Source: Mycobacterium sp. 1245805.9 (GTDB taxonomy: Bacteria > Actinomycetota > Actinomycetes > Mycobacteriales > Mycobacteriaceae). From it: 48,501 nucleotides of DNA. The notes below the pieces were generated by a model that was given only the letters and a program-made list of their open reading frames with translations, did no database searches and was not told the origin of the DNA. Every line of letters starts with the position of its first letter. Within the stretch, counting starts at the first letter, position 1. Shown piece by piece: positions 32,236 through 40,442 of the stretch. The DNA is taken from NCBI RefSeq assembly GCF_001672915.1, contig NZ_LZKR01000226.1, positions 1-48,501 on the forward strand, in the 5' to 3' direction. The position numbers were made by a program, and so were the translations under genes.

Positions 32236-33384
32236 ATGCGGATTCTGGTCACCGGCGCCACCGGTTATGTCGGCTCGCGCCTGGTCACAGCGCTGTTGCG
32301 GGATGGCCATCAGGTCGTGGCCGCCACCCGAAACCCGGAGCGGCTCAAGCGTTTAGGTTGGTTCGACGAGGTGGTGCCCGTCACCCTCGATGCGTCCAAT
32401 CCAACATCTGTACAACAAGCGATGGACGCGGCCGGCCCGATCGACGTGCTGTATTACCTGGTGCACGCCATCGGTCAGCCCGGCTTCCGCGACGCCGACC
32501 AGGCGGCGGCCGGCCACGTCGCGGTGGCGGCCGGAGACGCCGGTGTGCGCCGCATCGTCTACCTCGGCGGCTTCGTGCCCGCCGACGAGGCGCTGTCGGA
32601 GCACCTGACCAGCCGGGCCGAGGTCGCCGAGGCCCTGACGGTCGAGGGCGGCCCGGAGCTGGTGTGGCTGGGCGCGGCGATGATCATCGGGGCCGGCTCG
32701 ACGTCGTTTGAGATGATGCGCTACGTGGGCGACCGGTTCCCGCTCATCCCGATACCGAACTGGATGGACAACCCGATCGACCCGATCTCCATCCGCGATG
32801 TCCTGCACTATCTCGTCGCCGCGGCGGACCTCGATCGGGTGCCCGCGGGCGCCTACGACATCTCGGGGCCCACCACGACGTCCTACCGCGAGCTGCTCAG
32901 GAAATACGCGCGAATCTCCGGCAGGTGGCACGCCGCCGTGCCGGTCGGCAGGGTCGACACCGGGTTGGCATCGCTGGTTACCGGGGTCGCGCTGCCGGTG
33001 CCCCCGGGGCTGGCCGCGGACCTGGTCGAGTCGCTGGACCACCCGATGGTCGCGTCCGTCAGCGGCCTGCGCGACCGGGTGCCCGACCCGCCGGGCGGAC
33101 TGCTCGGCGTCGAGGACGCCATCGCCCTGGCGCTGGCGGACCGGTCCGACCGCCGGCCCCGGCCCGTCAACGCCCTGACCGATCCCCACCAGCTGGCCGA
33201 CAGCGACCCCGCGTGGGCCGGCGGCGACGCCCTGCGCATCCGCCGGCTCGCCCGCGCCGTCACCCCGCGCGTCGCACGGCCCACGCTGCGGCTGGTCAAC
33301 CTTGTCCCCGGACCGTTGGCCGGCGCGCTGCGCACCGGCCTCGACATCATGCTCGCCCTCAACGCGAAGGTGCGCCCGGCATGA
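32236..33384 (+). CDS. NAD(P)-binding epimerase-like protein (382 aa)
   Basis: An extended/atypical SDR. It starts MRILVTGATGYVGSRLVTALL, with a TGATGYVG cofactor loop and the RIVYLGGFVP strand. The VEGGPELVWLGAAMIIGAGS segment is typical of complex I NDUFA9-like and nucleoside-sugar epimerase-like proteins. The last 100 residues are a less conserved Arg/Ala-rich tail. The substrate is unknown. A TAGGGT box seven bases before ATG 32236 suggests a leaderless message. Its stop overlaps the start of the CPBP protease gene (ATGA). Confidence 0.85.
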   Translation: MRILVTGATGYVGSRLVTALLRDGHQVVAATRNPERLKRLGWFDEVVPVTLDASNPTSVQQAMDAAGPIDVLYYLVHAIGQPGFRDADQAAAGHVAVAAGDAGVRRIVYLGGFVPADEALSEHLTSRAEVAEALTVEGGPELVWLGAAMIIGAGSTSFEMMRYVGDRFPLIPIPNWMDNPIDPISIRDVLHYLVAAADLDRVPAGAYDISGPTTTSYRELLRKYARISGRWHAAVPVGRVDTGLASLVTGVALPVPPGLAADLVESLDHPMVASVSGLRDRVPDPPGGLLGVEDAIALALADRSDRRPRPVNALTDPHQLADSDPAWAGGDALRIRRLARAVTPRVARPTLRLVNLVPGPLAGALRTGLDIMLALNAKVRPA

Positions 33385-34103
33385 CCCAGTCGACCACCCC
33401 GTATCGCGCCAGCGTCGCCGCCGAACTGCGCCGCGCCATCACCAATGTCGCTGTGCCCCATAACGAACCGCCCGGTGTGGTGCGACGCCGGCGCATCGTC
33501 GTCGCCATCACGCTGGTGATCGGCGCGGCGGTGCTCGGGTTGTCGTTGCGCCGCCACCCGGGCGACTCGAGCTTCTACTGGCTGACCCTGGCGCTGGCGG
33601 CGGTGTGGATCGTCGGCGGATTGCTTTCGGGCCCAGTGCATCTGGGCGGGATCTGCTGGCGCGGCCGCAACCAACGACCCGTCATCACGGGGACCACCGT
33701 CGGCTTGCTGCTAGGCGGCGCCTTCGTCGTCGGCGGACTGGTCGCGCGGGAGATACCGGCGGTCGCGGTCCCGATCACCCGGGTGCTGCTGTTCGCTCAT
33801 CACGGGTATCTGCCGTTCATCGTGGCGATCACCGTGATCAACGGCGTGGCCGAGGAGATCTTCTTCCGCGGCGCGCTCTACACCGCGCTGGGCCGCTTCT
33901 ACCCGGTTCTCGTCTCGACCCTGGTCTATACCTGCGCCACCATGGCCAGCGGGAACCCGATGCTGGGGTTCGCCGCGGTCATCCTGGGCACGGTGTGCGC
34001 GCTCGAGCGCCGGGCCAGCGGCGGGGTGCTGGCGCCGGTGCTGACTCATTTCGTGTGGGGCCTGATCATGGTGCTCGCACTGCCGCCGCTGTTCGGAGTG
34101 TGA
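33381..34103 (+). CDS. CPBP-family intramembrane metalloprotease-like protein
   Basis: A 240-aa membrane protein with about six hydrophobic segments. It has the CPBP (CAAX protease/bacteriocin-processing) motifs: EExxxR in AEEIFFRGALYTALG, and the later His in LTHFVWGLIMV. These acidic and His residues bind the metal in Rce1-type enzymes. The peptide substrate is unknown. It is translationally coupled to the epimerase-like gene upstream and converges on the crotonase gene. It may correspond to the membrane protein Rv1140, but I am not sure. Confidence 0.85.
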   Translation: MTQSTTPYRASVAAELRRAITNVAVPHNEPPGVVRRRRIVVAITLVIGAAVLGLSLRRHPGDSSFYWLTLALAAVWIVGGLLSGPVHLGGICWRGRNQRPVITGTTVGLLLGGAFVVGGLVAREIPAVAVPITRVLLFAHHGYLPFIVAITVINGVAEEIFFRGALYTALGRFYPVLVSTLVYTCATMASGNPMLGFAAVILGTVCALERRASGGVLAPVLTHFVWGLIMVLALPPLFGV

Positions 34104-34115
34104 GCGGCCGGCCCG

Positions 34116-34928
34116 TCAGCGGTCGGTGAAGTCGGGAGCGCGGCGCTCCTGGAAAGCCGTTGTGCCCTCTTTGAAGTCGTGCGACACCAGCAGGCGCGAC
34201 TGCCCTTCGTATTCGCGCTGCAGGGCCGGGTCCAACTCGGTGAGCGTGGCCGCGTTGATCGCCTGCTTGGTCTTGGCGAACGCCACCACCGGGCCCGCCA
34301 AGAGCCTCGCGATCACCTTGCCCGCCTCGGCCTCCAACTCGTCCGCCGGATAGACGGCGGTGACCAGTCCCCAGGACAGGGCCTCGGTGGCCGGCAATCG
34401 TTCGGGCAGCAACGCCATCTGCATCGCCCGGATCCGGCCGATCGCGGCGGCGATCAACGCCGACGCGCCACCGTCGGGCATCAACCCGATCTTGGTGAAG
34501 GCAAGCATGAAAAACGCTTTGTCGGAAGCCAATACGACGTCACAGGCCAGCGCGAGGGACACGCCCACGCCGGCCGCCGGTCCCTGCACGACGGCGACCA
34601 CCGGGTGCGGCACCGCGGCGATGGCCCGCACCAGCCGGTTGATCTCCAGGACGATCTCGTCGGGCGGGACGCCGCCGCTGCCCGACATGTCGTCGGCGCT
34701 GATGCCTGCCCCGGAGCAGAAGCCGCGGCCCGCCCCGCCGAGGCGCACCACCCTGACGTCGGGGTCGGTGGCCGCCCGTTCCATCGCGTCGGCGAGACCG
34801 GTGATGACCGGAATCGTCAGGGAATTCAGGCTGTCGGGGCGGTTGATGGTCACCGACAACACGCCGTCGGTCAGCGTGACGTCGAGTCCCGCGACGGGGG
34901 CGAGCGTGGCGATCCCAGAATCCGGCAT
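34116..34928 (-). CDS. Enoyl-CoA hydratase/isomerase (EchA type)
   Basis: A 270-aa crotonase-like protein with LGGAGRGFCSGAGIS as the first oxyanion-hole strand and GPAAGVGVSLALACD as the second. FTKIGLMPDGGAS lies at the second catalytic position. Where hydratases carry Glu it has Val (GVGVS) and Asp, so isomerase or another crotonase chemistry is possible. I chose ATG 34928 (MPDSGIATL); starts at 34937 (GTG) and 34940 (ATG) are close alternatives. M. tuberculosis has, as I recall, two echA copies here (Rv1141c, Rv1142c); only one is present in this window. Confidence 0.9.
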   Translation of the reverse strand: MPDSGIATLAPVAGLDVTLTDGVLSVTINRPDSLNSLTIPVITGLADAMERAATDPDVRVVRLGGAGRGFCSGAGISADDMSGSGGVPPDEIVLEINRLVRAIAAVPHPVVAVVQGPAAGVGVSLALACDVVLASDKAFFMLAFTKIGLMPDGGASALIAAAIGRIRAMQMALLPERLPATEALSWGLVTAVYPADELEAEAGKVIARLLAGPVVAFAKTKQAINAATLTELDPALQREYEGQSRLLVSHDFKEGTTAFQERRAPDFTDR

Positions 34929-35022
34929 GGGGCTCACCATATGTGACCGGGGTGCGCGGCCGCCGGGCGCGGCTGCGAAGATGCGACAAGACGTCAGAGC
35001 GGACGAAAGGTCGGGTGCACCA

Positions 35023-36105
35023 ATGGCGGGACCGCTGCAGGGATTGCGTGTTGTCGAGTTGTCCGGCATCGGGCCCGGCCCGCATGCCGCGATGATCCTC
35101 GGGGACCTCGGCGCGGACGTGGTCCGCGTCGACCGGCCCTCGGGGGCGCCGGGCGGGGTCGTCAAGGACTCCATGAGCCGCAACCGGCGCGTGGTGACCG
35201 CCGACCTGAAGTCCGACGAGGGACGCGACCTGGTGCTCAGGCTGGTCGCCAAGGCCGACGTGCTGATCGAGGGCTACCGGCCCGGGGTCACCGAGCGGCT
35301 GGGGCTGGGCCCCGAGGACTGCGCGAAGGTCAACCAGCGCCTGGTCTACGCCCGCATGACCGGCTGGGGCCAGACCGGCCCGCGCAGCCAGCAGGCGGGC
35401 CACGACATCAACTACATCTCGCTGAACGGGATCCTGCACGCCATCGGGCGGGCCAACGAGCGGCCGGTGCCGCCGCTGAACTTGGTTGGCGACTTCGGCG
35501 GCGGCTCGATGTTCCTGCTGGTCGGCATCCTGTCCGCGCTGTGGGAGCGACAGAGCTCCGGCAAGGGCCAGGTCGTCGACGCCGCCATGGTCGACGGGTC
35601 CAGCGTGCTGATCCAGATGATGTGGCAGATGCGCTCGTCGGGCATGTGGACCGACGTGCGCGGGACCAACATGCTCGACGGCGGCGCGCCGTACTACGAC
35701 ACCTACGAGTGCGCCGATGGGCGCTACGTCGCCGTCGGCGCCATCGAGCCGCAGTTCTACGCGGCGATGCTGGCCGGGCTGGGCCTGGACGCCGCCAACC
35801 TGCCGCCGCAGAACGACGCCGCCCGCTGGCCCGAGCTGCGGGCGGTGCTGACCGAGACGTTCGCCAGCCGCGACCGCGACCACTGGGCCAAGGTGTTCGC
35901 CGACTCGGACGCCTGCGTGACGCCGGTGCTGGCCTTCGGGGAGGTGCAGACCGAGCCGCACATCACCGAGCGCAACACCTTCTACGAGGTGAACGGGGGC
36001 CTGCAGCCGTTGCCGGCGCCGCGGTTCTCCCGCACCGCACCGGACGTTCCGCGCCCGGCGGAGCCGACGGCCGACATCGAAGCGGTGCTCAGGGACTGGG
36101 TATAG
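35023..36105 (+). CDS. mcr: Alpha-methylacyl-CoA racemase
   Basis: Interconverts (2R)- and (2S)-2-methylacyl-CoA so that methyl-branched fatty acids and sterol side chains can enter beta-oxidation. At 360 aa it has the length of the well-studied M. tuberculosis MCR (Rv1143). The catalytic His is at about residue 127 in AGHDINY, and the Asp at about 157 in VGDFGGGS. RPGVTERLGLG and GQVVDAAMVDG are CoA-transferase family III signatures. ATG 35023 follows a weak GAAAGG site. The SDR gene follows 42 bp downstream with its own promoter. Confidence 0.96.
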   Translation: MAGPLQGLRVVELSGIGPGPHAAMILGDLGADVVRVDRPSGAPGGVVKDSMSRNRRVVTADLKSDEGRDLVLRLVAKADVLIEGYRPGVTERLGLGPEDCAKVNQRLVYARMTGWGQTGPRSQQAGHDINYISLNGILHAIGRANERPVPPLNLVGDFGGGSMFLLVGILSALWERQSSGKGQVVDAAMVDGSSVLIQMMWQMRSSGMWTDVRGTNMLDGGAPYYDTYECADGRYVAVGAIEPQFYAAMLAGLGLDAANLPPQNDAARWPELRAVLTETFASRDRDHWAKVFADSDACVTPVLAFGEVQTEPHITERNTFYEVNGGLQPLPAPRFSRTAPDVPRPAEPTADIEAVLRDWV

Positions 36106-36125
36106 TCGCCAACCAACTGGTTGGC
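36101..36125 (+). promoter_or_regulatory. Promoter -10 box with TetR-type palindromic operator
   Basis: TATAGT (36101-36106) overlaps the mcr stop codon. It is followed by GCCAACCA-AC-TGGTTGGC (36108-36125), a perfect 8-bp inverted repeat with a 2-bp centre that would cover the transcription start. The SDR start codon lies 22 bp further on. The site is unlike the island operator, so a different regulator must bind it. Confidence 0.6.
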
Positions 36126-36147
36126 TGGACAAGAGGGAAGGGACCGC

Positions 36148-36900
36148 ATGGAGATCAAGGACGCCGTAGCCGTCGTCACCGGGGGAGCGTCGGGGCTGGG
36201 GCTGGCCACCACCAAGCGGCTGCTCGACGCCGGGGCGCAGGTGGTGGTGCTGGACCTGCGCGGCGAGGAGGCGGTCCGCGAACTGGGCGAGCGCGCCCGC
36301 TTCGTCGAGACCGATGTCACCGACGAGGCCGCCGTCACCAAGGCGCTCGACGTGGCCGAATCGCTTGGCCCGCTGCGCATCGACGTCAACTGCGCCGGCA
36401 TCGGCAACGCCATCAAGACGCTGTCCAAGGACGGCCCCTTCCCGCTGGACGGCTTCAAGAAGGTGATCGAGGTCAACCTGATCGGCACGTTCAACGTGCT
36501 TCGCCTGGCGGCCGAGCGCATCGCCAAGACCGAACCGCTCGGTGAGGAGCGCGGCGTCATCATCAACACCGCCTCCGTCGCGGCGTTCGAGGGCCAGGTC
36601 GGCCAGGCCGCCTACTCGGCATCCAAGGGCGGGGTGGTCGGCATGACGCTGCCGATCGCCCGGGACCTGTCGCGCGAGCTCATCCGGGTGGTGACGATCG
36701 CGCCGGGGTTGTTCAAGACCCCGCTGCTGGGTTCGTTGCCCGAGGAGGCGCAGAAGTCGCTGGGCAAGCAGGTGCCGCACCCGGCCCGGCTCGGTGACCC
36801 CGACGAGTACGGGGCGCTCGCGGTGCACATCGTCGAGAACCCGATGCTCAACGGGGAAGTCATCCGCCTGGACGGCGCGATCCGCATGGCTCCGCGCTAA
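36148..36900 (+). CDS. SDR, 3-hydroxyacyl-CoA dehydrogenase type II-like
   Basis: A 250-aa classical SDR starting MEIKDAVAVVTGGASGLGLA. It has NCAG, GVIINTASVAAFEGQVGQ, catalytic YxxxK in AYSASKGG, and IAPGLFKTPLL. This GGASGLG-INTASVAA pattern is that of 17-beta-HSD10-like 3-hydroxy-2-methylacyl-CoA dehydrogenases. That fits a role next to mcr in branched-chain acyl-CoA oxidation. A GGGAAGGG site precedes ATG 36148. As I recall it is Rv1144, of equal length. A very strong terminator follows ten bases after the stop. Confidence 0.93.
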   Translation: MEIKDAVAVVTGGASGLGLATTKRLLDAGAQVVVLDLRGEEAVRELGERARFVETDVTDEAAVTKALDVAESLGPLRIDVNCAGIGNAIKTLSKDGPFPLDGFKKVIEVNLIGTFNVLRLAAERIAKTEPLGEERGVIINTASVAAFEGQVGQAAYSASKGGVVGMTLPIARDLSRELIRVVTIAPGLFKTPLLGSLPEEAQKSLGKQVPHPARLGDPDEYGALAVHIVENPMLNGEVIRLDGAIRMAPR

Positions 36901-36910
36901 GGCGGTGAAA

Positions 36911-36943
36911 CGAAAACCCCCCGCGGTGCGCGGGGGGTTTTCG
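36911..36943. terminator. Strong intrinsic terminator
   Basis: CGAAAACCCCCCGCG (36911-36925) and CGCGGGGGGTTTTCG (36929-36943) form a perfect 15-bp stem with a GTG loop, followed by TCTT. Because it is symmetric, with A-rich and T-rich flanks, it can end the SDR transcript and also transcripts of the small ORFs arriving from the other side. Confidence 0.92.
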
Positions 36944-36963
36944 TCTTAAGCAAGTATCAGTCG

Positions 36964-37026
36964 CTATCGACGGAACCATCGGGTGATGGCGGGTTCGGCC
37001 ATCAGCAGCCGTGCTAGCACGCTCAT
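36964..37026 (-). CDS. Possible 20-aa small ORF
   Basis: An ORF starting ATG 37026, five bases after the stop of the 43-aa ORF. It begins MSVLARLLMAEPAI and ends with a basic WFRR. An amphipathic, positively charged peptide of this kind could sit at the membrane. At this length chance cannot be excluded; only its position behind the other small ORF and before the terminator speaks for it. Confidence 0.3.
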   Translation of the reverse strand: MSVLARLLMAEPAITRWFRR

Positions 37027-37031
37027 GGCGG

Positions 37032-37163
37032 TCAGCTTGCCGTAGGCAGCGTGTGCTGGTCTTCGAACTGCTCGGAGGTCTCGCCTTCCACCAGCACGTC
37101 GCCGTGGTAGAGAGCCTCGAAGTCAGCCTTGATGACGTCGGCACTCGAGTCGTCGATCCACAT
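37032..37163 (-). CDS. Small acidic protein (43 aa), unknown
   Basis: Begins MWIDDSSADVIKADFEALYH and continues with an acidic stretch (GDVLVEGETSEQFEDQH), ending LPTAS. Third codon positions are mostly G or C, as in real genes here, and no other frame shows coding character. On its strand a TACGCT box lies seven bases before the ATG, fitting a leaderless start. No signal peptide, membrane span or cysteine. I do not recognise a family. It lies between the terminator and the mmpL promoter and points away from mmpL. Confidence 0.6.
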   Translation of the reverse strand: MWIDDSSADVIKADFEALYHGDVLVEGETSEQFEDQHTLPTAS

Positions 37164-37230
37164 GACTATGAGCGTATGGGCCACCTCTAAGGAATCCGTG
37201 AGTCACGATTCGGAAAATGGTGGCAATTTA

Positions 37231-37258
37231 CCGGCGGGTAGGTTTCCGGCGGGTAGGT
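37231..37258. repeat. Tandem 13-bp repeat in the region upstream of mmpL
   Basis: CCGGCGGGTAGGT occurs at 37231-37243 and 37246-37258 (period 15), followed by a third partial CCGG. It lies about 100 bp before the mmpL promoter and after the start of the 43-aa ORF on the other strand. It may be a regulatory site or simple slippage. Confidence 0.55.
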
Positions 37259-37329
37259 GCCGGTTGGAACTGATTCCCGGCGGTTTGAACCATCCGCCCG
37301 CGGGGAGCCGTGTTTATGGATAGTGTTGT

Positions 37330-37359
37330 TTGACACCTGTCAGTTATCGCTGATAAGTT
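37330..37359 (+). promoter_or_regulatory. mmpL promoter with two palindromes
   Basis: TTGACA (37330-37335) and TAAGTT (37354-37359) are 18 bp apart. Between them are two palindromes: TGACA-CC-TGTCA (37331-37342) and TTATC-GCT-GATAA (37344-37356). This is a natural repressor target, and the TetR gene at the end of the mmpL gene is the obvious candidate. The predicted start is about 50 nt before ATG 37418. Confidence 0.65.
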
Positions 37360-37417
37360 ACCGCCCAGTCAGTGGCGGCCCAGCGTGACCGGCACGGCTG
37401 CGGGAGGACCGGGGAAA

Positions 37418-39742
37418 ATGCTGCAAGCGATCGCTCGACTGGCCATAGCGGCACCACGACGAATAATTGCGATCGCGATCCTGGTCTTCATCGGCGCAGC
37501 CGTCTTCGGCATCCCCGTCGCCAAGAGCCTGTCACCCGGCGGCTTCCAGGATCCCAACTCGGAATCCGCCCACGCTATCCAGATCCTGACCGACAAGTTC
37601 GGGCAGAGCGGTCAGCAGATGCTGGTCATGGTGACCGCGCCGGGAGGCGCCCAGAGCGACCAGGCGCGCAAGGTGGGCACCGATCTCGTCCACGACCTGC
37701 ACGGGTCGTCGCTGGTTTACAACGTGACCTCGGCCTGGACCGCACCGCCGCAGGCGGCGGCCGACCTGATCAGCAAGGACGGCAAGTCCGGGCTGATCGT
37801 CGTCAACCTCAAGGGCGGCGAGAACTTCGCGCAGAGCAACGCCCAAACGCTGGCGGACCAGTTCGTCCACGACCGCGACGGTGTCGCCGTCCGCGCCGGC
37901 GGCCCGGCGATGCAGTACGCGCAGATCAACAAGCAGAACCAGGAAGACCTCGTGGTCATGGAGATGATCGCGCTCCCGCTGAGCTTCCTGGTCCTGATCT
38001 GGGTGTTCGGTGGGCTGCTGGCGGCGGCGCTGCCGATGGCCCTCGGCGCGCTGGCCGTCGTCGGCTCGATGACGGTACTGCGGCTGATCACGTTCACCAC
38101 CGAGGTGTCGATCTTCGCGCTCAACCTCAGCACCGCCCTGGGCCTGGCGCTGGCGATCGACTACACCTTGCTGATCGTCAGCCGGTACCGCGACGAGCTC
38201 GCCGAGGGCAGCGACCGAAACGAGGCGCTGATCCGGACCATGGCCACGTCGGGCCGCACGGTCCTGTTCTCCGCGGTCACCGTGGCGTTGTCGATGTCGG
38301 CGACGGTGGCGTTCCCCATGTACTTCCTGAAGTCCTTCGCCTACGCCGGCGTGGCCACCGTGGCGTTCGTCGCCACCGCGTCCATCGTGGTGACCCCGGC
38401 CGCGATCGTCCTGCTGGGCGACCGGCTGGACTCGCTGGACGTGCGGCGGCTGATCCGCCACGCCCTGCGCCGGCCCGATCCCCTGCACAGGCCGGTCGAG
38501 CAGTGGTTCTGGTACCGGTCGAGCAAGTTCGTGATGCGGCGCTGGGCGCCGATCGGCCTGGCCGTCATGGCGCTGCTGCTGTTGCTGGGGCTGCCGTTCT
38601 TCTCGGTCAAGTGGGGCTTCCCCGACGACCGGGTGCTGCCGCGGTCGGCGTCGTCGCATCAGGTCGGCGACGAGTTGCGCACCGGGTTTGCGCACGACTC
38701 CGCCACGGCGGTGCCCGTCGTCGTCCGCGACGTCCGCGGACTGAACCCGGGGGATCTGGACAAGTACGCCGCCGAGCTGTCGCGGGTTCCCGACGTGTCG
38801 GGCGTCTCGGCGCCGGGCGGGACCTTCGTGAACGGAAACCCGGTGGGACCACCGGCCGCGGCAACCGGATTGGTCGACGGCAGCGCGTTTTTGACCGTCA
38901 ACAGCACGGCGCCGCTGTTCACTTCTGCCAATGACACTCAGCTCAAGCGGTTGCACCAGGTGCCGGGGCCCGGCGGTCGCGCCGTCGAAATGGGCGGTGT
39001 CGCGCAGGTCAACCGCGACAGCGTCGACGCGGTGACCGACCGCCTTCCGCTGGTGCTGGGCCTGATGGCCGCCGTCACGTTCGTGTTGCTGTTCTTGCTC
39101 ACCGGCAGCGTGGTGCTGCCGCTGAAGGCGTTGGTGTGCAACGTGCTGTCGCTGAGCGCGGCGTTCGGCGCGCTGGTGTGGATCTTCCAGGACGGCCACC
39201 TCGGCGCGCTGGGCACCACGCCCAGCGGGACGTTGGTGGCGAACATGCCAGTGTTGTTGTTCTGCATCGCCTTTGGGCTGTCGATGGACTACGAGGTGTT
39301 CCTGATCTCCCGCATCCGGGAGTACTGGCTGGAGTACCGACCGGCGAACCCGACCGGAAAAGAGGCGCACGCCGCCAACGACGAAGCGGTGGCGCACGGC
39401 GTCGCCCGCACCGGACGGGTGATCACCGCGGCCGCGTTGGTGATGTCGATGTCGTTCGCCGCGCTGATCGCCGCGCACGTGTCGTTCATGCGGATGTTCG
39501 GCCTCGGCCTGGTGCTCGCGGTGTTCGCGGACGCCACCCTGGTGCGGATGGTCCTGGTCCCGGCGTTCATGCACGTGATGGGCCGCTGGAACTGGTGGGC
39601 GCCAAGGCCTTTGGTGTGGCTGCACGAGCGGTTCGGCATCAGCGAGGCGCCCTCCGAGATCGCGCTGCACCCCGAGCCGGCCGACGAGCCGGTGCAGCAC
39701 AACGGGCACCCCGTCCGAGAATCGGTGACCCACATTGGTTGA
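37418..39742 (+). CDS. mmpL13: MmpL-family RND lipid transporter (MmpL13-like, intact)
   Basis: A 774-aa transporter of the MmpL/RND superfamily that would move a lipid across the inner membrane using the proton gradient. The N-terminal span IIAIAILVFIGAAVFG is followed by a short extracytoplasmic domain. Spans come in two clusters around residues 185-350 and 540-740. Both conserved Asp-Tyr pairs are present: ALAIDYTLLIVSRYRDE and FGLSMDYEVFLISRIRE. I chose ATG 37418 because GGGAGG lies about 10 nt upstream; GTG 37385 is the alternative. In M. tuberculosis the equivalent is, as I recall, split into mmpL13a and mmpL13b; here one frame runs through. Confidence 0.92.
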   Translation: MLQAIARLAIAAPRRIIAIAILVFIGAAVFGIPVAKSLSPGGFQDPNSESAHAIQILTDKFGQSGQQMLVMVTAPGGAQSDQARKVGTDLVHDLHGSSLVYNVTSAWTAPPQAAADLISKDGKSGLIVVNLKGGENFAQSNAQTLADQFVHDRDGVAVRAGGPAMQYAQINKQNQEDLVVMEMIALPLSFLVLIWVFGGLLAAALPMALGALAVVGSMTVLRLITFTTEVSIFALNLSTALGLALAIDYTLLIVSRYRDELAEGSDRNEALIRTMATSGRTVLFSAVTVALSMSATVAFPMYFLKSFAYAGVATVAFVATASIVVTPAAIVLLGDRLDSLDVRRLIRHALRRPDPLHRPVEQWFWYRSSKFVMRRWAPIGLAVMALLLLLGLPFFSVKWGFPDDRVLPRSASSHQVGDELRTGFAHDSATAVPVVVRDVRGLNPGDLDKYAAELSRVPDVSGVSAPGGTFVNGNPVGPPAAATGLVDGSAFLTVNSTAPLFTSANDTQLKRLHQVPGPGGRAVEMGGVAQVNRDSVDAVTDRLPLVLGLMAAVTFVLLFLLTGSVVLPLKALVCNVLSLSAAFGALVWIFQDGHLGALGTTPSGTLVANMPVLLFCIAFGLSMDYEVFLISRIREYWLEYRPANPTGKEAHAANDEAVAHGVARTGRVITAAALVMSMSFAALIAAHVSFMRMFGLGLVLAVFADATLVRMVLVPAFMHVMGRWNWWAPRPLVWLHERFGISEAPSEIALHPEPADEPVQHNGHPVRESVTHIG

Positions 39743-40442
39743 CGTGTCGGCCGAAGGTCTGCGTCGCGCCAGGGCTCCCCGCGGCTCCGGCGAGCGCCTG
39801 CACGACGAGATCCTGGACGCGGCCACCGAGTTGCTGTTGGAGACCGGGCACGCGCGATCGGTGTCGATTCGTTCGGTGGCACAGCGCGTCGGCGTCACAC
39901 CGCCGTCGATCTATCTGCATTTCGCCGACAAGGACGCCCTGCTGGACGCGGTGTGCGCGCGCTACTTCGAAAAGCTGGATCCCGAAATGCGGCGCCTGGC
40001 CGCCGAGCACACCTCCCCGGTGGAGGTCCTGCGCGCGCAGGGGCTGGCCTACGTACGGCTCGCGGTCCAGACCCCGGGGCTGTACCGGATCGCCACGATG
40101 GGCGAGTGGCGCTCCGGGAGCAGCGTCGACGCCACGCTGAGCAACTCCGCGTTCAAGCACATCCGCGCCACCGTGCAGCGCCTGATGGACGACGGCACCT
40201 ACCGCCCAGGGGATCCGACCACCGTCGCGCTGGAATTGTGGAGCGCGCTGCACGGGGTCGCGGCCATGTTGATCGCCAAGCCGCACCTGCCGTTCGGCGA
40301 CGCCGAGGCGTTCGCCGACCGGGTGCTGTCCTCCGTGTTCTGCGGGCAATTGGTAATGGGATACTGCGGCCGGCACGCCACACCCCAGATGTTGGCGGCC
40401 TGGGTGGCGGCGCATCGACCGCCGGAGGAGTCGCGGAAATGA
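39735..40442 (+). CDS. TetR family transcriptional regulator
   Basis: A 235-aa single-domain TetR protein. The HTH is near residues 25-70 (IRSVAQRVGVTPPSIYLHFA, then DKDALLDAV), followed by a TetR_C ligand domain (ALHGVAAMLIAKPHLPF). The frame opens with TTG 39735, overlapping the mmpL stop; GTG 39744 is equally possible. Coupling to mmpL and to the methyltransferase suggests that it senses a substrate of the pump. Its likely operator is the pair of palindromes at 37331-37356 (inference). Confidence 0.9.
   Translation: MVDVSAEGLRRARAPRGSGERLHDEILDAATELLLETGHARSVSIRSVAQRVGVTPPSIYLHFADKDALLDAVCARYFEKLDPEMRRLAAEHTSPVEVLRAQGLAYVRLAVQTPGLYRIATMGEWRSGSSVDATLSNSAFKHIRATVQRLMDDGTYRPGDPTTVALELWSALHGVAAMLIAKPHLPFGDAEAFADRVLSSVFCGQLVMGYCGRHATPQMLAAWVAAHRPPEESRK

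Noticed and set aside
37231..37258. CRISPR-like array from the 13-bp tandem repeat
   Set aside because: There are only two units with a 2-bp spacer and no cas genes in the window.
37532..39898. A 788-codon open frame on the minus strand over mmpL
   Set aside because: It shows no domain and a His/Arg/Gln-rich composition typical of antisense frames in GC-rich DNA; the plus-strand MmpL is unambiguous.
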